A stretch of 64,000 nucleotides of DNA. It comes from Oscillospiraceae bacterium (GTDB lineage: Bacteria; Bacillota; Clostridia; Oscillospirales; CAG-272). The notes beneath the pieces were generated by a model. The model was not told the origin of the DNA, did no database searches, and saw nothing but the letters and a program-made list of their open reading frames with translations. Below are positions 59,643-64,000 of the stretch, piece by piece (position 1 is the stretch's first letter; every line of letters starts with the position of its first letter). The stretch spans positions 1 to 64,000 of the forward strand of contig SVRZ01000009.1 of NCBI GenBank assembly GCA_015064555.1, read 5' to 3'. The position numbers and the translations under genes are program-made.

Positions 59643-61016
59643 TTAAATATCAATATCGAATAAATTTACCTTTTTACGAGTTGTTTCGCGTTCCTCTGAG
59701 TCGGAAGCAATATCAGATGCCAAGGACTCGGCATACTCATTTCCCATACTCCTTATAAGCTCGGAAAAGCTTGCGCTCTTATTATCTCTCAGTATATTGA
59801 GGAAGGAAAGATAATCTCTTATTATCTCGCGGGGCGTGAGCATTTCATCCGCACCTGCACGTGACCTTGCCGCCCTTACAAATTCTTCTATCTCGCTATC
59901 CGTCACGGGGGCGGGTGTCCCCTCCTTCATAGCATAAAGGTTGGTCAGTCTTTTAACGAGCGCAAGAAGCTCGCTGCCCGAAAGAGTCCTCAGCCTGATG
60001 ACGGGAGAGGAAAGATTTCTGTAGCCGCTGAGTGCATCGTACTTAGAGTCTGCAAGTCGGCTCTTCAGAGCATCATAGCTGAAGAGTCCGCGGCGCGTGT
60101 CCTCGAGAAACTGAGGCGTTCCACCGAATATCACACCGAGGCTCTTTGCCTTTCCCTGAAGCGTATCGTTGAATATCGCGAGCAGCTTTTCATAATTCGC
60201 CTCGCGAGAGATACGGTTTGGTATCTTATAGAGATTTACACATTCGTCTATGAATACTATGAAGCCCGAATATCCGAGCTTTACCGAAAGCGATGCAAAG
60301 AGCTTTATAAAGCCATACCAGTTATCATCGTCTATAACGCAGCTTACTCTGAAGCCGAGCGCGGAATTCGCCTCGGTCTTATTGGAGAACTCACCGCGAA
60401 GCCAGCGTAAGCAAGCACTTTTCTTGTCGATATCGTCGCCGATGAGCGCAGAATAGTATTCCCCAAGCACCCTTGCAAAATCAAAGCCTCCAACGTCGCC
60501 CTCAAGCTCGGCGAGCATTCTGATAACCCTCCTTTTAAGAGCGTCCTCGTAGACGGGAGAATCGGGGGTTATACCCTCCACCGCGAGCTCTGCCTGAAGA
60601 TTCGCGTAATATCGCGAGAGAATGGTCGGCAGAGCGCCGCCGTCCGGCGATGCTTTTATTGCAATATTGGTCATAAGCTCCTTGTAGGTTGCAAGTCCCG
60701 CTCCGCTGCCGCCTGTCAGTCTTCTTTCGGGTGAAAGGTCGGCATCTGCACATATGAATCCTCGCTCGAGAGCTCTACCGCGTATAAGCTGTATAAGGAA
60801 GCTCTTTCCGCTTCCGTACCTTCCTATAAGGAAGCGGCAGGCAGCACCGCCCTCGGCAACATCGTCGAGATTGCCGAGCAGAGAGCCCAGCTCCTCTTCT
60901 CTGCCTATCGCGATATACGGTGCTCCTATTCTCGGAACTACGCCCGCAGCAAGCGAGGTGATGAGAGTGTTAAGTATCCTTTTCGGAACCCTTACCTCGG
61001 TATTTATCTGATCCAT
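59643..61016 (-). CDS. BrxD-like P-loop ATPase (DUF2791 / BREX ATP-binding family)
   Basis: A 457-residue AAA-like ATPase. Walker A is GRYGSGKS (residues 65-72), Walker B IVFIDEC (253-259), and a sensor-type segment GVIFGGTPQF (294-303) follows. The sequence GAGLATYKELMTNIA, LSSPVIRLRTLSGSEL and LTPREIIRDYLSFLNIL are features recalled from the DUF2791 family that includes BrxD of BREX. Its start overlaps the end of the TerB-N gene by 13 bases, so they are translated together. It ends 33 bases before the helicase gene. The likely role is an ATP-driven partner of the helicase; this is inference from BREX pairs. Confidence 0.85.
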   Translation of the reverse strand: MDQINTEVRVPKRILNTLITSLAAGVVPRIGAPYIAIGREEELGSLLGNLDDVAEGGAACRFLIGRYGSGKSFLIQLIRGRALERGFICADADLSPERRLTGGSGAGLATYKELMTNIAIKASPDGGALPTILSRYYANLQAELAVEGITPDSPVYEDALKRRVIRMLAELEGDVGGFDFARVLGEYYSALIGDDIDKKSACLRWLRGEFSNKTEANSALGFRVSCVIDDDNWYGFIKLFASLSVKLGYSGFIVFIDECVNLYKIPNRISREANYEKLLAIFNDTLQGKAKSLGVIFGGTPQFLEDTRRGLFSYDALKSRLADSKYDALSGYRNLSSPVIRLRTLSGSELLALVKRLTNLYAMKEGTPAPVTDSEIEEFVRAARSRAGADEMLTPREIIRDYLSFLNILRDNKSASFSELIRSMGNEYAESLASDIASDSEERETTRKKVNLFDIDI

Positions 61017-62611
61017 TCAATAATCTCCTCGTAATAATCCTCTATTATCACATATCCGCTATCCGATATTTCCAGGATAACGTCGCCGAAATTATCGGCA
61101 AATGCATTGTTTATCCTCTCCGCCACGGTATCCTCGGATTCTCCGAGTGAGGCGGCGATATTCCGCGCATCAACGATGCGCCCGTCGGCTATTGCCGCAA
61201 TATATGAGACGTCGAATTCCGAAAGTCCGTACCTTCCGGCAGTATCTTTCGGCTCGGTATTCACGGTATTCGTCTGCTCGTCCGCGCGGTGCGCGGCGCC
61301 GTCGGTCTTAGCGATCGGTGTCTCGGTATCCTCATATTCCTCGATGCCCTCAACGAGCCTCGCGGTCATATTCCATGACGCACGCTCTATCTCCAACGCG
61401 TTTTCAAACGAAATATCGGTTTCCTCGGATATATACAGCTTCTCGTACTCGGGTGCGTTTGCTCGCTCACGCTCGCGTCTGAGGCGTGCAAATTCGCCCT
61501 CGAAGTATTCGTCTATTATCCTCTTATATTCATCGGGAAGATTGCCGACCGAGATACGGCTCTTCACACCTATACAGGCGCGAAGCTTATTCTCGGTATA
61601 TCTCACCGCGGCGGTCACAGCCGCCCTCAGCCCGGTAGAACCGGAGATCGGATAGTATTCTATATCAAGTATGCATTTTACACTATGCGTGCAGAGCGAT
61701 CCCTGGAATGCCGTCCGAGAAATGAGTGCACTCTCTGTGCCGTAAAGTGCATCGCTCTCTGTTATCAAAGAGAATATACGGCTCATAGCTCCCTCAAGAT
61801 GAAGCCTGTAGGTATCGGCATTATCGCCGCCCGCATATTTTCCGCGGCGCCAATCGTAGTCCGAAAGATAGGCTATCATAGCTGAAGCCGCACTGACTCC
61901 CTTCAAAGATGGCGACAGGTAAAACTCCTTGAAGGCAGATGCGTTTATAATGTCAAAAATGAATTCGCCTATTTCCTCAAATGGGAAATCCAGCTCGTAA
62001 ACGAGGCAGTAATCCTGCATCCAGAGTGCGAAGCTCTGATCTATCTTCGGTAATTCGCGCCTGTACTCTCGCCAAAGGCGCGCAAGCATGATAAGTCCTT
62101 GATCGGGCGGTATTTTCTCGGGAAGATTCAATATCTCGTAAACGTAAAGATACAGATAAGAATAGTCGGTCTTGTGATATCTGCCCGAGCGCACCTCGTC
62201 GCGCCAATAGAAATAATACCTCTTCTGCTCATCGGTCATCTGCGTGTATTGCGGCTTATATGAATAAAATGGTACGAATTCCGATCTCTGACACTTATAC
62301 TCATAATATATAAGCGCCGCCTTCCTGAAAGTGCCGTAAAAATCGAAGCGGTCGACCGAGGGCTTTACCGTCACGCGTTTTATCAGGCGAGAGGATGCCG
62401 GAATATAGCTTCTTTCTCCCCCGTTCGCGCTGTCCCGGCGATAATCGGAAAAATCGAGCCTACGATCATCCTTTTCCAAGGATGAAGAAGGCGCATCTAT
62501 CACTACGTCACCTATCTTAGCCGAGGTCGCAAAGGAGCCGAGAGAGGATTTTTTCTTCGGCACAAGCCTTGATACGTCCCAGAAATCGTCGCGCTCGTCG
62601 TAATTATTCAC
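61004..62611 (-). CDS. TerB-N domain protein
   Basis: A 535-residue soluble protein, first gene of the unit. After ~90 low-complexity, charged residues comes a TerB-N-like region (about 95-290) with QMTDEQKRYYFYWRDEVRSG, SYLYLYVYEILN and ALWMQDYCLVYELDFP. The C-terminal ~75 residues (LSEFDVSYIAAIADG, then GYVIIEDYYEEIIEWI) look like a winged-helix or TerB-C-type end. GTG 62611 is chosen as start because AGGAAGGAGG lies eight bases upstream; an open TTG at 62665 has no ribosome site. TerB-N domains are linked in the literature to phage-defence and stress-type gene sets; the function here is unknown. Confidence 0.78.
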   Translation of the reverse strand: MNNYDERDDFWDVSRLVPKKKSSLGSFATSAKIGDVVIDAPSSSLEKDDRRLDFSDYRRDSANGGERSYIPASSRLIKRVTVKPSVDRFDFYGTFRKAALIYYEYKCQRSEFVPFYSYKPQYTQMTDEQKRYYFYWRDEVRSGRYHKTDYSYLYLYVYEILNLPEKIPPDQGLIMLARLWREYRRELPKIDQSFALWMQDYCLVYELDFPFEEIGEFIFDIINASAFKEFYLSPSLKGVSAASAMIAYLSDYDWRRGKYAGGDNADTYRLHLEGAMSRIFSLITESDALYGTESALISRTAFQGSLCTHSVKCILDIEYYPISGSTGLRAAVTAAVRYTENKLRACIGVKSRISVGNLPDEYKRIIDEYFEGEFARLRRERERANAPEYEKLYISEETDISFENALEIERASWNMTARLVEGIEEYEDTETPIAKTDGAAHRADEQTNTVNTEPKDTAGRYGLSEFDVSYIAAIADGRIVDARNIAASLGESEDTVAERINNAFADNFGDVILEISDSGYVIIEDYYEEIIEWIR

Positions 62612-62697
62612 CGAATTATCCTCCTTCCTCGTCCCAACGTATGGGTATATACCTGCCTTAGGCAAATATTATTTCTGCATTTGCCCGGTAATGATAA

Positions 62698-62726
62698 ATT
62701 ATATCATATATTTCGTTGTTTGTCAA
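62698..62726 (-). promoter_or_regulatory. Promoter of the TerB-N / ATPase / helicase unit
   Basis: Minus strand: TTGACA (62721-62726), a 17-base spacer and TATAAT (62698-62703), both perfect. The start of transcription would be near 62690, giving a leader of about 80 bases before GTG 62611. Confidence 0.92.
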
Positions 62727-62737
62727 TGTTTATACGC

Positions 62738-62788
62738 AAAAAGACAGCGGATCGGTGGAAGCGGTAATATCCACAGCGATCTGCTGCC
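62738..62788 (-). terminator. Terminator after ispE
   Basis: Reading the minus strand, GGCAGCAGATCG pairs with CGATCCGCTGTC (one mismatch) with an inner GTGGA/TCCAC, followed by five T. It separates ispE from the next promoter. Confidence 0.85.
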
Positions 62789-62814
62789 TTTTTATTGAGT
62801 TTTCATCATCAGCG

Positions 62815-63693
62815 TCAGACGGATGAAGCGCTCCACGCCAGATATCCCGAGCGAAGCAGACTGTCTCTTGCATTCTGAGCCTCTTCAGCGGTATCAAAGA
62901 TACCGAACACCGCGGGTCCGCTGCCGCTCATCATAGCTACGCCGCCCATCTCGATCAGCGCGGATATTATATTCTTTGCCGTAGGACATTCGGGTAGGAC
63001 GACCTTTTCGAAGATATTGAACATATCCTCTCTATGTATTCTGCCCTTCGAGATTGCGCGGATTATTCTCGGATATATCGCCTCGCCACCCGAAGGAATG
63101 CTACCGTCAAATGAAGAATAATCGGCATCAAGCATACCGTATGCCTCGGGGGTTGAAACGTGCTCTCCCGAGGATGCAATGACCACATTGAGCTTCATTG
63201 AAGTGTCTATGCGATGTATGCGCTCTCCTCTGCCCTCGCAAAGTGCCGTTTTTCCAACAACGCAATAAGGAACATCGCTTCCTATCGAAGCACCGATATC
63301 CGAAAGTGCCTTTGCCGTGAAGGGCCGCTTATATATTCTGTTAAGCGCGCGAAGCACTGCGGCGGCATCGGATGAGCCACCCGCAAGACCTGCGGATACG
63401 GGAATGCGCTTAACGAGCTTTATGTTTACCTCGTCGGTTACCCCAAGACGCTCCATAAAAGCCTTTGCTGCCCTAACCGCGAGATTTTTATCGTCATGCG
63501 GAAGGTGGGAATTTTCCGGCATAAAGATATTAACGCGGCATAGGGCGGCAGGCTTAACGGAAACCGTGATATCATCCGAGAGCGAAACCGAGTGCATAAC
63601 TGTTTTTATATTGTGAAATCCGTCATCTCTTCTCGAGATAACGTCCAGATAAAGATTTATCTTCGCGTATGCCTTTTCCTTGGTGGCAGTCAT
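62815..63693 (-). CDS. ispE: 4-diphosphocytidyl-2-C-methyl-D-erythritol kinase
   Basis: Fourth MEP step: ATP-dependent phosphorylation of the CDP-methylerythritol intermediate. A GHMP kinase: AYAKINLYLDVISRRDDGFHNI at the N-terminus, the phosphate loop PVSAGLAGGSSDAAAVLRAL (residues ~90-110) and the C-terminal MMSGSGPAVFGIF. Length 292. AAAGGAGCG precedes the ATG. It stands alone between a promoter and a terminator, far from ispD-ispF. Confidence 0.97.
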   Translation of the reverse strand: MTATKEKAYAKINLYLDVISRRDDGFHNIKTVMHSVSLSDDITVSVKPAALCRVNIFMPENSHLPHDDKNLAVRAAKAFMERLGVTDEVNIKLVKRIPVSAGLAGGSSDAAAVLRALNRIYKRPFTAKALSDIGASIGSDVPYCVVGKTALCEGRGERIHRIDTSMKLNVVIASSGEHVSTPEAYGMLDADYSSFDGSIPSGGEAIYPRIIRAISKGRIHREDMFNIFEKVVLPECPTAKNIISALIEMGGVAMMSGSGPAVFGIFDTAEEAQNARDSLLRSGYLAWSASSV

Positions 63694-63741
63694 TTCTTCG
63701 CTCCTTTGAGATTTACACGCTTTCCTTCAGCGTATGACAGT

Positions 63742-63770
63742 ATTATATACGATTCGGCGAAATTTGTCAA
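63742..63770 (-). promoter_or_regulatory. Promoter of ispE
   Basis: Minus strand: TTGACA (63765-63770), a 17-base spacer and TATAAT (63742-63747), both perfect, about 50 bases before the ispE start. Confidence 0.92.
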
Positions 63771-63893
63771 CGAAATCGAGCCCTATCCTTTATTAAACAT
63801 TATTAAACAGCGTTTTTTGAAAGAAAAAACAGGGGTTTTCGGAGTTTATTTCATTGAAAATCATTAAAAGCTCGGCTTTTTTCTGAAAAGGTA

Positions 63894-63922
63894 TTGACAA
63901 TTATAAAAAAATATGGTATTAT
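63894..63922 (+). promoter_or_regulatory. Promoter of a gene starting beyond the window
   Basis: TTGACA (63894-63899), a 17-base spacer and TATTAT (63917-63922). A leader of about 75 bases follows, with a ribosome site (AGAAGGAGG) ending near 63993, so the coding region should begin within a few bases of the window end. Confidence 0.85.
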
Positions 63923-64000
63923 AACTTGGTTCGAATCGTTTTCGGTTCGACTCCTTGCCATCGGGATTCGATGGCCTAATGACCAGAAGGAGGTAAAATT
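63923..64000 (+). other. Structured 5' leader of the downstream gene
   Basis: Contains GCCATCG/CGATGGC (about 63957-63975), a tight 7-bp hairpin, then CCAGAAGGAGG. The short structured leader with a strong ribosome site would suit a ribosomal protein or other highly expressed gene, but the gene itself is not visible. Confidence 0.4.

Noticed and set aside
57375-62611. A complete BREX system
   Set aside because: Only BrxD-like and Lhr-like helicase genes are present; PglX, PglZ and the BrxC/PglY ATPase are missing within the window.
62612-62665. Upstream extension of the TerB-N gene to a TTG at 62665
   Set aside because: No ribosome site there, while GTG 62611 has AGGAAGGAGG at ideal distance.
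1-64000. tRNA, rRNA, integrase, transposase or prophage genes
   Set aside because: I looked for cloverleaf ends, 16S/23S landmarks and recombinase motifs on both strands and recognised none; a short degraded element could still be missed by eye.

Overview
The window looks like a chromosomal segment of an anaerobic, gut-type Clostridia (Bacillota, perhaps an uncultured Oscillospiraceae or Christensenellales relative). This rests on the gene set: a dcw cell-wall cluster headed by mraZ, a MurE with the DNPR signature expected for meso-diaminopimelate, MEP-pathway isoprenoid genes, clpP-clpX, RecD2, DUF1540 and DUF951 proteins, an S-box (SAM-I) riboswitch, consensus TTGACA-17-TATAAT promoters and AGGAGG ribosome sites. 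An alpha-L-fucosidase and a very large BspA-type leucine-rich lipoprotein fit life on host glycans. Taxonomy is inference.

Layout. 1-4.5 kb: the 3' part of leuS, then a promoter driving a flippase-type membrane protein, phosphatidylserine synthase and phosphatidylserine decarboxylase (phosphatidylethanolamine synthesis). 4.5-7 kb: divergent AraC regulator and GH29 fucosidase. 7-14.4 kb: a damaged small lipoprotein gene and three tandem one-gene ABC exporters (ATPase fused to FtsX/MacB-type permease); the first is frameshifted. 14.5-19 kb: lepB-rbgA-rnhB-yraN-thrC. 19-23.4 kb: DUF1540 protein, a phosphoesterase, tig, clpP, clpX. 23.4-23.85 kb: an unusual array of small hairpins. 23.85-31.9 kb, minus strand: BspA-like protein, MATE transporter, TIM-barrel isomerase-like protein, HD protein, lipoprotein. 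32-36.5 kb: DUF951-ruvA-ruvB forward; rpe, ispF, ispD and an unknown gene in reverse. 36.6-49 kb: the mraZ-rsmH-ORF-pbp-murE-murF-mraY-ftsW-murG-ftsZ run, lacking murD, murC, murB, ftsQ and ftsA. 49-50.6 kb: strand switch with terminators, DnaA-box-like sites, a 36-codon membrane peptide gene and a divergent mreB-like gene. 50.6-57.4 kb, minus: recD2, metK behind its riboswitch, PPi-type phosphofructokinase, hslO and a SAM methyltransferase. 57.4-62.7 kb, minus: a three-gene unit (TerB-N protein, BrxD-like ATPase, Lhr-like helicase) with its own near-perfect promoter. 62.8-63.7 kb: ispE. 63.9 kb to the end: promoter and leader of a gene beginning just outside.

The strongest candidate for an undescribed system is the TerB-N / BrxD-like ATPase / Lhr-like helicase operon. 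It holds two BREX-type ATPases without any other BREX gene and is followed by a methyltransferase, Hsp33 and phosphofructokinase in the same orientation. Second-tier items are the hairpin array after clpX, the tandem ABC exporters with a frameshift at an A-tract, the terminator-like hairpin that contains the ribosome site of the division transpeptidase, and an FtsZ with a repeated linker and an atypical C-terminus.

All family names come from motif recognition by eye. No alignment, database search or folding program was run.
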